Shown here one piece after another: positions 1 through 8,703 of a stretch of 64,000 nucleotides of DNA. This stretch comes from Winogradskyella sp046545555 (lineage in GTDB: Bacteria > Bacteroidota > Bacteroidia > Flavobacteriales > Flavobacteriaceae), in NCBI RefSeq assembly GCF_046545555.1, contig NZ_JBHZTH010000003.1, positions 62,001-126,000 of the forward strand, read 5' to 3'. Made by a program: the position numbers and the translations under genes. Numbering within the stretch: position 1 is the stretch's first letter; every line of letters begins with the position of its first letter. The notes under the pieces are model-generated. The model was not told where the DNA came from and did not search any database. It worked only from the letters and a program-made list of their open reading frames with translations.

Positions 1-1556
1 CGATAAGCCTCTGCTCTAAATATTTTGCCACTATTAACGTATTGGTAGTTTAATATGTAATGAGCAGTTTTTTCTGCTTTCAAATCTCGTTCAAATTTTA
101 ATATTGAACTATTAGGGTTCTGAAAGAAATTACCGTAAGCCAAAGAGAATTGTCCATTTTTAGAAATTTTATAGGCTATTGCCATTCTTGGTGCTATATC
201 GGTTTCATCAAAAAGAGAACTATGATCTGCTCTAACACCAACTTTTAGAGCTAAGTCTTTGGAAAAAATAAGGTCTGCTTCAGCAAAACCTGCTGTTATG
301 TTATTTTTAAAACCATAACTCAGATTAAAATCAGAATTTCTAAAATTTTCATTGAAGTCTGTAATAAATTGCTCGCCGCCAAAACTTAACTTAAATCTAC
401 TATTAAAACGCTTTTTAACTTTTAATTTAAAATGAGCAGAATTTTCTTTGTCTTCAATATTATTTGTAATAACTGAAATGTCATTTTTAGCGAATGTATA
501 ACTTAAACCTGTTTGTACACTCCAGTTATTACCGAGAATGCCCTTGTAAGATGTATTCAAATAAAAATTATTGTTATTTAAAGCAAAGTCAACACCTTCT
601 TCAACATTAATATCTTCTTGGGTTAAATTAAACTTAGATGTATCAAAAGCGGCATAAAATTTTAGCATTCCGTTATTCAATTTCTGTCTAAATACCATTT
701 CACCTTGTGCACCTTGATAAGGTGTTTCCCATTCATTGCGATCTTTAAAAACAGATAAATAAGGGGCTAAATTTATATAAGAAGCATTAAAACTTAATGA
801 CGATTTTTCCCATTTCTGAGTATTACCGAGTGTTGCACCTACAGTCATAATTCCGATATCTGTTTTTTCTTGATCTGGTTCGTCGATAGTATTTAAGAGA
901 AGTACGCTAGACAATGCTTGCCCAAATTCTGAAGAGTAACCTCCTGTGGAAAACGTAATACCATCAAACAAAAAAGGTGAATAACGTCCGCGTGTTGGAA
1001 TGTTGTTCGTTGTTGGTGTATAAGGAGTGAAGACTCTTATACCATCAATAAAAATTTGCGTTTCATCAGCGTTACCACCACGAACAAATAAGCGACCATC
1101 TTCTGCAACGTTTGATGTTCCTGGCAAGGTTTGTAATGCACCTACAAAATCGCCAAGTGCGCTTGCTGTAGTGACCACATCTAGTGGCTTTAATACAGAT
1201 ACTTTACTATTGTCATTAGCTTCAAAGGTTCCTGCGCTCAAGACGACTGCGTCTAATGATTCTACATCTTCTCGTAATTTAATATTTAGATTAGATAATT
1301 TAGAAACATCATCAATAATCATCTTGGTCTCATAAGATAAAAAAGAGATAATTAAAGTCTGGGTTCCTTTTTCTTCGGTGGTGAATGTAAATTTACCCTC
1401 TTCTATAGATGTAGATCCATCGTAGGTACCATCTAAGTAAACATTTGCACCAATAATAGGTTGATTTTTATTGTCAACTACACGACCAGAAATAGTAGTT
1501 TGTGCCTGCAGTAATCCTGCTAGAAGTAAAATAATTAAAGTGATTAACTTGTTCAT
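1..1556 (-). CDS. TonB-dependent outer-membrane receptor, N-terminal part (runs off left edge)
   Basis: About 518 codons are visible; the C-terminal barrel lies outside the window. Reading from the ATG at 1556, residues 1-19 form a signal peptide ending LLQAQ. Next comes a CarboxypepD_reg-like beta domain (about 20-105, with GRVVDNKNQPIIGANV), then a plug domain with LFVRGGNADETQIFIDG, then alternating beta-barrel strands. This is the usual Bacteroidota layout for TonB-driven uptake of a large substrate across the outer membrane. The substrate is not readable. No STN domain is present, so it is not of the FecA signalling type. It is divergent from an ECF sigma factor gene with 209 bp between, which may point to co-regulation (inference). 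No SusD is visible on this side. Confidence 0.93.
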   Translation of the reverse strand, partial: MNKLITLIILLLAGLLQAQTTISGRVVDNKNQPIIGANVYLDGTYDGSTSIEEGKFTFTTEEKGTQTLIISFLSYETKMIIDDVSKLSNLNIKLREDVESLDAVVLSAGTFEANDNSKVSVLKPLDVVTTASALGDFVGALQTLPGTSNVAEDGRLFVRGGNADETQIFIDGIRVFTPYTPTTNNIPTRGRYSPFLFDGITFSTGGYSSEFGQALSSVLLLNTIDEPDQEKTDIGIMTVGATLGNTQKWEKSSLSFNASYINLAPYLSVFKDRNEWETPYQGAQGEMVFRQKLNNGMLKFYAAFDTSKFNLTQEDINVEEGVDFALNNNNFYLNTSYKGILGNNWSVQTGLSYTFAKNDISVITNNIEDKENSAHFKLKVKKRFNSRFKLSFGGEQFITDFNENFRNSDFNLSYGFKNNITAGFAEADLIFSKDLALKVGVRADHSSLFDETDIAPRMAIAYKISKNGQFSLAYGNFFQNPNSSILKFERDLKAEKTAHYILNYQYVNSGKIFRAEAY

Positions 1557-1639
1557 TGTTTGATTGATTAATTCCTGAAAATGCATCCAGGACGTTTTGA
1601 TAGAACAAACTTCTAGTATTTTTAAACCAACATGAATTC

Positions 1640-1661
1640 ATTTTTACTGAACTGTAAAAAT
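1640..1661. promoter_or_regulatory. Inverted repeat in the divergent receptor/sigma control region
   Basis: Eight-base arms (ATTTTTAC and GTAAAAAT) flank a 6-nt spacer, midway between the divergent start codons at 1556 and 1766. The size and position suit a dimeric operator. It is A/T-rich, so chance is possible. The rest of 1557-1765 is AT-rich and shows no other clear signal. Confidence 0.3.
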
Positions 1662-1765
1662 TCTATGATGAATTGAATATATTTGAACACAAAGAAAATC
1701 TTCCTATAAATTTGTAACAATATCTAATCTATTACTACTTATAGGTAACTAACCAATCTCATCAA

Positions 1766-2260
1766 TTGAATAAAGAACTTGAACATACTTTTGTAGAACT
1801 GTTGCAAAAGCATCAAAATATTGTGCATAAGGTCTGTCGTTTATACACCAATAACTCAGATGCTCATAACGATTTGTTCCAAGAAATAACAATACAGTTA
1901 TGGCGTGCATATCCTAAGTTTAGAGGGGATTCTAAATTTAGTACTTGGATGTATCGCGTTGGGTTAAACACAGCAATTACACTGTATAGAAAATCTAAAC
2001 GTCGAATTAATACCCAAGAGTTTGATGCTGTGGAATTTAAAATAAAAGCTGAAGAATATGACGATACCGAAGAACAACAATTAAAGCTCTTATACAAAGC
2101 TGTACATCAATTAAACGATATTGAAAAGGCCTTAGTTTTCTTATATCTAGAGGACAAAGATTATAGAGAAATAAGTACAACTTTAGGTATATCTGAAGTT
2201 AATGCGCGTGTGAAAATGAATCGTGTGAAAAAGAAATTAAAAACAATATTAAATCCGTAA
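1766..2260 (+). CDS. ECF-type RNA polymerase sigma factor
   Basis: A 164-aa sigma-70 family protein of ECF size. Region 2 lies around residues 30-75 (LFQEITIQLW, then KFSTWMYRVGLN). Region 4, with its helix-turn-helix, lies around 110-160 (EKALVFLYLEDKDYREIS, then VNARVKMNRVKKKL). The start is TTG at 1766: an in-frame TAG lies at 1742 and the first in-frame ATG is deep inside region 2, so no ATG start fits. The next gene begins 4 nt after the stop and encodes a four-helix membrane protein that may modulate it. It probably redirects RNA polymerase to an envelope or stress regulon; the signal is unknown. Confidence 0.9.
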   Translation: MNKELEHTFVELLQKHQNIVHKVCRLYTNNSDAHNDLFQEITIQLWRAYPKFRGDSKFSTWMYRVGLNTAITLYRKSKRRINTQEFDAVEFKIKAEEYDDTEEQQLKLLYKAVHQLNDIEKALVFLYLEDKDYREISTTLGISEVNARVKMNRVKKKLKTILNP

Positions 2261-2264
2261 AATT

Positions 2265-2879
2265 ATGGATGAATTAGATTTATTAAAAAAGGATTGGAAC
2301 AAAACTGATAATAGTTATCCCACTTTATCCTATGATGAAATATATAAGATGGCACATTCAAAATCATCTAGTATTGTCAAGTGGATTTTTTATATTAGTA
2401 TGATTGAGCTTGGAATAGGTATTCTTCTTATCTTAATAAATCCACGGATAGATAATCAAATCACTTATCCTTTGTGGTTAGAAGTAGCTGGTTATCTAAC
2501 AATTCCTGTTATCCTATATTTTATTTATAAATTCTACAAGAATTATAAAGCTATTACAACAACTGACAATGTTAAGAAACTGATAAAGAGTATTTTAAAT
2601 ACTCGAAAAACGGTTAAACACTACGTTATTTTTAATTTAGCATTTGCAGGATGTTTTTCTGCAGTTGCGGCCTTTATTGGTTATACACAAGCCTCAGGTG
2701 GTTTTGAGAAATTTAATGAAACTGCACATTTTAAAGAATATGCTATACTTATTTTGGTTATAATTTTGTTCTGCGCTCTTATTCTAGGAATGGTATACGG
2801 AATTTACTATCTACTTTACGGGATACTTTTAAAACGCTTAAATAGGAATTATAAAGAGTTGAAAAAACTAGAGGTTTAA
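2265..2879 (+). CDS. Four-helix membrane protein co-transcribed with the sigma factor
   Basis: A 204-aa protein. A short polar N-terminus (MDELDLLKKDWNK) of a kind common in small flavobacterial membrane proteins is followed by four hydrophobic segments at about 38-60, 70-88, 117-140 and 157-190. The C-terminus is lysine-rich. It begins 4 nt after the sigma factor stop, so the two are almost certainly one transcript. Anti-sigma factors often sit here, but no ZAS or FecR signature is seen, so an anti-sigma role is only a guess from position. Confidence 0.8.
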   Translation: MDELDLLKKDWNKTDNSYPTLSYDEIYKMAHSKSSSIVKWIFYISMIELGIGILLILINPRIDNQITYPLWLEVAGYLTIPVILYFIYKFYKNYKAITTTDNVKKLIKSILNTRKTVKHYVIFNLAFAGCFSAVAAFIGYTQASGGFEKFNETAHFKEYAILILVIILFCALILGMVYGIYYLLYGILLKRLNRNYKELKKLEV

Positions 2880-3104
2880 TGGTCTATAGTTAGCATATTT
2901 CAATTGCTTATGGCTAGAACATTAAAAATCCAGAGAAATTAAGTCGCTTTGAGATACCAATATTGGACTAAACAAACAAACACTTTAACAGGGCTATAGG
3001 GCTTAAAGCGAAGTTATAAATCATTAGCACTTCAAGTAGATAAGAATAAGCTTTTTAAGAGTTATATTGAAGAGCTAATTAATGCTTAGAAGATTAACTA
3101 TTAA
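2880..3104 (+). other. 225-bp gap with possible decayed coding remnant
   Basis: No intact gene. Short open stretches with coding-like composition remain. One begins MARTLKIQRN near 2910 and is stopped at once. Another, just before 3090, reads LQVDKNKLFKSYIEELINA to a TAG. They could be relics of a degraded gene, but none is long enough to assign to a family. Confidence 0.2.
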
Positions 3105-3905
3105 TCACCAATCTCTAAGTTCTTTATTTAATCGCTCTTTTTCTTCGATTTCCTCTTGCGGAATTACTTTTAAAAATGAAGGGTGTTGCTCAATAGCATA
3201 TTCAATCTTTTCTACAATATCTGCTATAGATTCATTTTCATAATCGATTTTTAAGGGTTCTTTAACCTCAAAAGATTGATAAATATTTTTCTTTTTAATT
3301 CTCAAGCCTTTTTTATCAAAAGATCGTCTAAAACCATCTATAACTATAGGAACTACGATTGGCTGATATGTTTTAATAATATGCGCGGTCCCTTTTCTAA
3401 TAGGCTTAAATGGTGTTGTCGTACCTTGAGGAAATGTTACAACCCAACCATCATCTAAAGCGGTCTTAATAGCGGTAATATCACTCATTTTCACCTGACG
3501 ATTCACATCCTTACCTTGCGAACGCCATGTACGCTCAATACTAATAGAGCCCGTATAAGCAAATATTTTTGGGATTAATCCAGATTTCATGGTTTCCTTA
3601 GCTGCTACATAATACATATTTAGCTTAGGATTCCATAAATAACCAACATTTTTAATATTATCCAAACGGCCGCTTAAACTGGCATTAAATACATGAAACA
3701 TTGCTATAACATCAGCAAAATATGTCTGGTGATTAGATATGAACAAGACATTTGTATCAGGCAAATTTTTAATAATCTCAGAGCCTTCGATCTGTAAGTC
3801 ATTAAAACCTCTAAAGCGTCTATGTGTTGCAACGCCTAAGATTCTAATCAACCATTTTTTTACCCAAAGTATATGTCCAAAAGGATTTTTTTTAAATAAT
3901 CCCAT
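3105..3905 (-). CDS. 1-acyl-sn-glycerol-3-phosphate acyltransferase family protein (PlsC-like)
   Basis: A 266-aa acyltransferase with the catalytic NHxxxxD motif as NHQTYFAD (about residue 59) and the glycerophosphate-binding motif as FPQGTTT (about 159). A basic N-terminus (LFKKNPFGHILWVKKWLIRIL) suggests membrane association. It probably transfers an acyl group to lysophosphatidate or a related lipid (ornithine or amino lipids are alternatives) at the cytoplasmic membrane. It lies 48 bp downstream of the Nudix gene on the same strand. Its glycine-to-glutamine change in the second motif (FPQG instead of FPEG) is seen in some related families and leaves the exact substrate open. Confidence 0.85.
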   Translation of the reverse strand: MGLFKKNPFGHILWVKKWLIRILGVATHRRFRGFNDLQIEGSEIIKNLPDTNVLFISNHQTYFADVIAMFHVFNASLSGRLDNIKNVGYLWNPKLNMYYVAAKETMKSGLIPKIFAYTGSISIERTWRSQGKDVNRQVKMSDITAIKTALDDGWVVTFPQGTTTPFKPIRKGTAHIIKTYQPIVVPIVIDGFRRSFDKKGLRIKKKNIYQSFEVKEPLKIDYENESIADIVEKIEYAIEQHPSFLKVIPQEEIEEKERLNKELRDW

Positions 3906-3953
3906 AAATAGTTTTCAGTTTTAGTCAAATACAAATGTAACAAATAACAAACG

Positions 3954-4595
3954 TTACAGAACTTGTTTTAATAAGTCTTTTAACTCCCCAAGCATCATGG
4001 CAGTTGCTCCCCAAACAATTTGATTATTAAGATTAAAAGCTGGCACATCAATATCTCTATTAAAAGACGTTGGTACTGATGCATTTAAGACATTAGAATC
4101 GTCTAAGAAATCATGGAGTTTCACTTCAATAATAGCTTCAACCTCCGCTTCTTGTTTAACAAAAGTTGGTGTAATTTTAGAAACTGCCAAATAAGGATGT
4201 ACCATAAAATTACTTGGAGGAATGTACAATGGGGACATTTTTTTTATAACCTCAATAATAGATTCTGGCACACCGATTTCTTCCTCAGTTTCTCTAATTG
4301 CAGTTATTTTCAAATCCAGGTCTTCATCTTCATATTTACCACCAGGAAAACCAACTTGTGCAGAATGAACACCCTTGTATGTTTTTCTTAATATTAAAAC
4401 TAAGTATGTTTCCCCATCAATATTCGGATAAAATAAAGCCATAACACCAGCTTTTTTTGCTGATTGAGACTTCGCTTTCATTTTTTCTGCTAATTCCACA
4501 CGATAAGGTGGTGACATTTTAGCATGGGATATTTCGCCAAAAAGCTCTAGATGTTTTACTTTTACTACAGATTTTAAAAACGTATTAAAGCGCAT
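3954..4595 (-). CDS. Nudix hydrolase, CoA pyrophosphatase (NudL) type
   Basis: A 213-aa protein with a Nudix box (GFPGGKYEDED, then RETEEEIGV) at about 90-118. It is preceded by the extended motif of the CoA-specific subgroup (LILRKTYKGVHSAQVGFPGG). Members cleave CoA and acyl-CoA into phosphopantetheines and 3',5'-ADP, needing Mg2+ bound by the RETEEE glutamates. The start at 4595 matches the family N-terminus (FLKSVVKV). That ATG is only 2 nt from the ATG of the divergent cyclophilin gene, so each promoter must lie within the other's coding region or both transcripts are leaderless. Confidence 0.88.
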   Translation of the reverse strand: MRFNTFLKSVVKVKHLELFGEISHAKMSPPYRVELAEKMKAKSQSAKKAGVMALFYPNIDGETYLVLILRKTYKGVHSAQVGFPGGKYEDEDLDLKITAIRETEEEIGVPESIIEVIKKMSPLYIPPSNFMVHPYLAVSKITPTFVKQEAEVEAIIEVKLHDFLDDSNVLNASVPTSFNRDIDVPAFNLNNQIVWGATAMMLGELKDLLKQVL

Positions 4596-4597
4596 TT

Positions 4598-5302
4598 ATG
4601 AGAATTCTATTAGTTATAATAACACTTTTGTTATTATGGAATTGTGAAGATAAACAAACTTCAAAACAAACAGATCGTACGCTAAAAAAAGATTCTGTCG
4701 TAGAAAAGTACGAGGCTAAAACAGTTAAGGTTAGTGTAAAACCAGAGTTTCCTTTACTAACTAACAATAATGCCATGGAGTTCTTTCTAGAATATGAGAA
4801 AGTAAATAAGGAAAACAAAGTACGAATCTCAACCGATTTTGGCACCATAGATATACTATTATATGACAAAACTAAATTTCATCGCGCCAATTTTATTTAC
4901 CTAACCAAACGAAATTATTTTAGTGACACACAATTTTACCGCGTCGTCGAGAATTTTGTAATACAAGGAGGTAGTAGTGATGCTTTTGATTTGTATAAGA
5001 AGCGTCGTAAAATTGGTAATTATTTATTACCACCAGACACTAAGAGAGGTTACACTCATAAACGTGGCACGATTTCTATGCCTAGTAGCGAAATTGAGAA
5101 TGCTTATAAATTAGCATCACCATTTCAATTTTTTATTATTAACAGAATTGGCGGAGCCGATTATTTAGATAAAGATTACACTGTTTTTGGTGAAGTTATT
5201 AAAGGTATGGATGTAGTTGATAAAATAAATGCTGTTGAAACAGATAAGGGAGATTGGCCACTGCAAAATGTATATATAAGAAAGGTAGAAATTTTAGACT
5301 AA
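4598..5302 (+). CDS. Cyclophilin-type peptidylprolyl isomerase lipoprotein
   Basis: A 234-aa protein. The N-terminal lipoprotein signal has its lipobox at LLLWNC, with Cys16 lipidated. A charged linker leads to a cyclophilin domain (about 65-233) with the DIxLYD core (IDILLYDKTKFHRANF), FYRVVENFVIQGG, a PFQFFI segment and FGEVIKGMDVVDKI. It should catalyse cis-trans prolyl isomerisation in the periplasm, assisting folding of exported proteins. The gene is divergent from the Nudix gene with 2 nt between starts. The start fits the signal peptide exactly. No partner gene follows on this strand. Confidence 0.9.
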   Translation: MRILLVIITLLLLWNCEDKQTSKQTDRTLKKDSVVEKYEAKTVKVSVKPEFPLLTNNNAMEFFLEYEKVNKENKVRISTDFGTIDILLYDKTKFHRANFIYLTKRNYFSDTQFYRVVENFVIQGGSSDAFDLYKKRRKIGNYLLPPDTKRGYTHKRGTISMPSSEIENAYKLASPFQFFIINRIGGADYLDKDYTVFGEVIKGMDVVDKINAVETDKGDWPLQNVYIRKVEILD

Positions 5303-5344
5303 CAGATTACCATCAATTCTAATACTCTGCATAAGCGTTTGAAA

Positions 5345-5371
5345 TCTAAAGAAGATTTACTTTTCTTTAGA
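5345..5371. terminator. Possible terminator hairpin between convergent genes
   Basis: Nine-base perfect arms (TCTAAAGAA and TTCTTTAGA) with a 9-nt loop lie between the cyclophilin gene and the oppositely transcribed channel gene. It has no clear U-tract on the plus side, so its terminator role is tentative. Confidence 0.35.
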
Positions 5372-5427
5372 GCTAAGTATATACTGGATTGGTGTTTTCA
5401 TTCTAAGAATTGAGAACGAGCCTTCAT

Positions 5428-6039
5428 TTACGGCTCATCCTTATAAAGACTTGGCAAGCTAATTTTAAACTTAACGGCTAGTATTCTAACTATTATAACA
5501 ATAAGACCTGCAATTATAAAAAGATAATTACGATCTTCTAAAATTTCAAGTAGCAAGAAATAAGTGATTCCTCCCAAAATACAAGCTGTTGCATAGATCT
5601 CTTTTCTAAAGATTACAGGAATTTCATTACATAAAATATCTCGTAACACACCTCCAAAGCAAGCTGTCATTGTACCTAGTGCTATGCAAATAATTGGGTG
5701 CAGACCTGCAACCAAACCAGTCTCAATACCAATAACAGTATACAGAGCAATTCCAATTGTATCAAAAAGAAATAACGATTTGCGTAGATATGAGATTCTT
5801 TTTCTAAATACTACAGCAAAAACTGTTGAGCCTATTATAACATAAACAAAAGTCATGTTTCGCATCCAAGATACGGGTTCTACACCAACCATAATATCTC
5901 GTAATGAACCACCACCAACTGCGGTTACAAAAGCAATAATAAGGACTCCAAAAGGATCCATACGCTTATTCATTGCTACCAAAACGCCAGAAATAGCAAA
6001 GGCAATAGTACCGAATATGTCTATAATATTAAAAAACAT
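5428..6039 (-). CDS. Trimeric intracellular cation channel (TRIC/UPF0126) family protein
   Basis: A 203-aa integral membrane protein with about seven helices in two homologous halves. Each half carries the family's glycine-rich motif followed by RD: GGGSLRDIMVG (about 42-52) and FGGVLRDIL (about 128-136). Prokaryotic TRIC proteins form trimers permeable to monovalent cations. The start codon overlaps the stop of the upstream RDD gene by one base (TAATG on the minus strand), so translation is probably coupled. The link to the RDD/SpoIIM membrane cluster is by position only. Confidence 0.9.
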   Translation of the reverse strand: MFFNIIDIFGTIAFAISGVLVAMNKRMDPFGVLIIAFVTAVGGGSLRDIMVGVEPVSWMRNMTFVYVIIGSTVFAVVFRKRISYLRKSLFLFDTIGIALYTVIGIETGLVAGLHPIICIALGTMTACFGGVLRDILCNEIPVIFRKEIYATACILGGITYFLLLEILEDRNYLFIIAGLIVIIVRILAVKFKISLPSLYKDEP

Positions 6040-6755
6040 TACATATTCTGGGTATAATAGTTATAGTCTTTTATGACCTTCGAGACAAAATTTACGGGAT
6101 TTTCTTTTGGCTCAACTGCCATAACTTTTATAAGCCTATGGTGTAAATTTAAAATTACATTATGATTGCCTTTTCTTACTGCATCATCATAAAGATTTTT
6201 AATTGTTTGCATATCACTATCATTGAGCACAGTAACTTGGCTGTAGGTTGGCACATAATCAACAGGTAAATCTTTAACTAATGTATGATTTATCGTCAAT
6301 TTTTCCTTTTCGCTAATTACTGTTGTACCAGCCGCAATATCACCAACACGCTGACCGTTTCCTTTGAACAAAATTGTTAGTACAGCAACACCACCAGTTG
6401 TTAAAACGACATCAATAACTCTTAATATCCACCTCACAAAATAGTTAGCAAAACTAGCGGGCGAACCATCTAACTTAACCACTCGCATCTTCATAATACT
6501 CTTACCAACCGTTTTACCATCCATAAAGGTCTCTAAAAGCACATAGTACAAAAACGCAGGTAAAGACACCAATAGATAGACAGCCCACATATCGCCAGGA
6601 TCTAAGTCTAACTTTACTAAAAGTAGGATTGCCAAAATCGTGTATAATAGAATTATTGCACTATCAATTAAATATCCCAGCATTCTATCACCAATACTTG
6701 CGACGTTTTGGTTTATTCCTACATTTTGAGCAGTTTCTATTTGAAATTCATCCAT
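6039..6755 (-). CDS. RDD family membrane protein
   Basis: The start is placed at the ATG at 6755 (MDEFQIETAQNVG), giving 238 aa. A longer frame to 6818 would overlap the divergent gene and adds an unlike-family N-terminus. The RDD domain follows, with an R-D pair in GDRMLGYLIDSAIILL and helices at about 25-45, 52-70 and 110-130. The loop GKTVGKSIMKMRVV and the segment GQRVGDIAAGTTVIS are typical. A soluble tail of about 70 residues follows. It is divergent from a SpoIIM-family gene 36 bp away. RDD proteins often accompany SpoIIM/DUF4129/MoxR clusters; a transport role is proposed for some, but the function here is unknown. Confidence 0.88.
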   Translation of the reverse strand: MDEFQIETAQNVGINQNVASIGDRMLGYLIDSAIILLYTILAILLLVKLDLDPGDMWAVYLLVSLPAFLYYVLLETFMDGKTVGKSIMKMRVVKLDGSPASFANYFVRWILRVIDVVLTTGGVAVLTILFKGNGQRVGDIAAGTTVISEKEKLTINHTLVKDLPVDYVPTYSQVTVLNDSDMQTIKNLYDDAVRKGNHNVILNLHHRLIKVMAVEPKENPVNFVSKVIKDYNYYTQNM

Positions 6756-6791
6756 ATTTTCTTTTCTTTGAAAGTCTAAAGGGATTAGTGT

Positions 6792-7790
6792 ATGCGCGAG
6801 GCAGCTTTTGTGAAGCAAAATAAAGATAAATGGTTAAGATTTGAAACTATTCTTACAAATAAAACCAATATCGATCCTGATTTACTTTCGGACCTTTATA
6901 TTGAAATTACAGATCACTTAAGCTACGCTAAAACATTCTATGCTAATAGTAATACAGAACGCTACCTTAACCAAATTGCTTCAAAAGCACATCAAAGTAT
7001 TTATAAAACTAAGAAAGAGGCTAAAAACAGATTAATTACGTTTTTTACAACTGAATTCCCTTTAATGTTTCACAAACATCATCGTGAGCTACTAATCACA
7101 TTTTTAGTTTTTGCATTTTTCACTTTTGTTGGGGCATTTTCTACTGCAAGCGACGATGATTTTGTAAGATCCTTTGGATTAAGTGATGGTTATGTTAATA
7201 TGACATTAGAAAATATAGAGAAAGGTGATCCAATGGCTGTTTATAAGGAGCAAGGAGAATTTAATATGTTTTTAGGTATAACTCTAAATAATATAAAAGT
7301 GGCACTTTTTGCCTTTGGCTATGGTATTTTATTTGGAGTAGGTTCTCTTTACTTTATGATGCGTAACGCTATTATGCTTGGTAGTTTCCAATACTTCTTT
7401 TATAAACAAGGTCTTTTATGGGAATCTGCTCGGACTATTTGGATCCACGGAACTATTGAAATATCAGTTATTATTATAGCTGGTTGTGCAGGTTTAGTTA
7501 TGGGAAATGGAATGCTATTTACTGGGACATTGCCAAGACTAGAGGCTTTTAAGCGAGGAGTAATTAATGGACTAAAAATTTTAATGAGCACAATTCCCTT
7601 TTTTATTGTTGCTGGTTTTTTAGAGGGTTTCGTTACAAGACATACAGAAATGCCAGATTGGCTAGCTATACTAATAATTTTAGGCTCATTAGCACTTATA
7701 ATATTTTATTATGTTATTTATCCTATTCGGCTTCACAAAAAAGAGCAAGCCTTTACCGAGTTTAAAAATAAAATAGAGCTCACCAATTAA
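6792..7790 (+). CDS. SpoIIM (stage II sporulation protein M) family membrane protein
   Basis: A 332-aa protein. A soluble N-terminal region of about 95 residues (MREAAFVKQNKDKWLRFE) precedes five or six helices starting near residue 99. The SpoIIM domain includes LGITLNNIKVALFAFGYGIL and the helix-breaking WIHGTIEISVIIIAG (the HG.xE motif of the family). In sporulating Firmicutes SpoIIM is part of a peptidoglycan-degrading complex. This organism should not sporulate, and in Bacteroidota the family sits with MoxR and DUF58 genes. It is the first gene of a plus-strand operon of six running to 12984. Confidence 0.88.
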   Translation: MREAAFVKQNKDKWLRFETILTNKTNIDPDLLSDLYIEITDHLSYAKTFYANSNTERYLNQIASKAHQSIYKTKKEAKNRLITFFTTEFPLMFHKHHRELLITFLVFAFFTFVGAFSTASDDDFVRSFGLSDGYVNMTLENIEKGDPMAVYKEQGEFNMFLGITLNNIKVALFAFGYGILFGVGSLYFMMRNAIMLGSFQYFFYKQGLLWESARTIWIHGTIEISVIIIAGCAGLVMGNGMLFTGTLPRLEAFKRGVINGLKILMSTIPFFIVAGFLEGFVTRHTEMPDWLAILIILGSLALIIFYYVIYPIRLHKKEQAFTEFKNKIELTN

Positions 7791-7812
7791 TACACTAACC
7801 TAACCGACTTAA

Positions 7813-8703
7813 ATGATGAAAAAGCAATATATAGAATTAAGAAAACAAAGCGACTTCAGTGGCATCTTAACCGATACTTTTGGGTTTATCAGAAATGAAT
7901 TTAAGCCTTTTATGAAAACTATATTTAGTATAGCAGGACCAGCCTTACTTATTTACATGTTATCATTCGGAGTCTATAATTATGTTGCGGGTGATATATT
8001 TAACTTCACTGCCTATGGAGAAACTACGTTTAACTCAGGAAGTATCTTTATGACACTAATTGCTGTAGTTTTCTATGTTATTTCTGCTATTGTGACCTAT
8101 GTTCTTATGGCTTCTTCTGCGCTCTTCTACATCAAATTTTATATACAAGAAAAAGGAACACCAAATTTAGAAGATGTTAAACGTAGCGTCTACAAATCAT
8201 TTTGGCCATTTTTGGGCTTAGGGTTTCTTAAAGGGCTCACCTTAGGAGTTGCTTTAATGCTATGCCTTTTGCCTATACTTTACATGATGGTACCTATGGC
8301 TGTAGCATATAGTATTTATGTTTTTGAAACGAGACGCTCTGCAACTGACGCGTATAGTCAAAGTTTTAGTTTAGTTAATGCAGATTTTTGGACAGCTTGG
8401 GGCTCTTTTATTGTTTTATTTATTTTATACTATGTATTAGCTTTAGTATTCTCTGTACCAAGTACTATATATGCAATGCTCGGAACTGGTATTCTTTCTG
8501 GCGAAATAGATCCTGCTAATTTAGATAGTTTTGGGCAAGATCCAGTTATTATTGTTTTAAGTGTAATACAATCTTTTTTTCAAACAGTATTTAATATTAT
8601 TCTAGTTGTTGGTGGTGCTGTTATTTATTTTCATCTCTATGAAAAAACAAACTTTACTGGCACTTATGAGCGTATTAGCGAAATCGGTAAAATAGAAGAA
8701 TAA
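7813..8703 (+). CDS. Multi-pass membrane protein of the SpoIIM/MoxR cluster
   Basis: A 296-aa protein with about six hydrophobic segments (around 37-60, 80-110, 134-165, 190-215 and 245-272) and no motif I recognise. The soluble N-terminus (ELRKQSDFSGILTDTFGFIR) resembles membrane proteins sometimes annotated glycerophosphoryl diester phosphodiesterase membrane domain, without catalytic residues. It starts with ATGATG, so 7816 is an equal alternative. It lies 22 nt after the SpoIIM gene, and its stop abuts the next start. Its constant company with SpoIIM and DUF4129 suggests a subunit of the same membrane assembly (inference). Confidence 0.75.
   Translation: MMKKQYIELRKQSDFSGILTDTFGFIRNEFKPFMKTIFSIAGPALLIYMLSFGVYNYVAGDIFNFTAYGETTFNSGSIFMTLIAVVFYVISAIVTYVLMASSALFYIKFYIQEKGTPNLEDVKRSVYKSFWPFLGLGFLKGLTLGVALMLCLLPILYMMVPMAVAYSIYVFETRRSATDAYSQSFSLVNADFWTAWGSFIVLFILYYVLALVFSVPSTIYAMLGTGILSGEIDPANLDSFGQDPVIIVLSVIQSFFQTVFNIILVVGGAVIYFHLYEKTNFTGTYERISEIGKIEE

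Noticed and set aside
1027..1335. Open frame of 102 codons on the plus strand
   Set aside because: It is antisense to the receptor gene plug region and has no start signal or family; it is a shadow.
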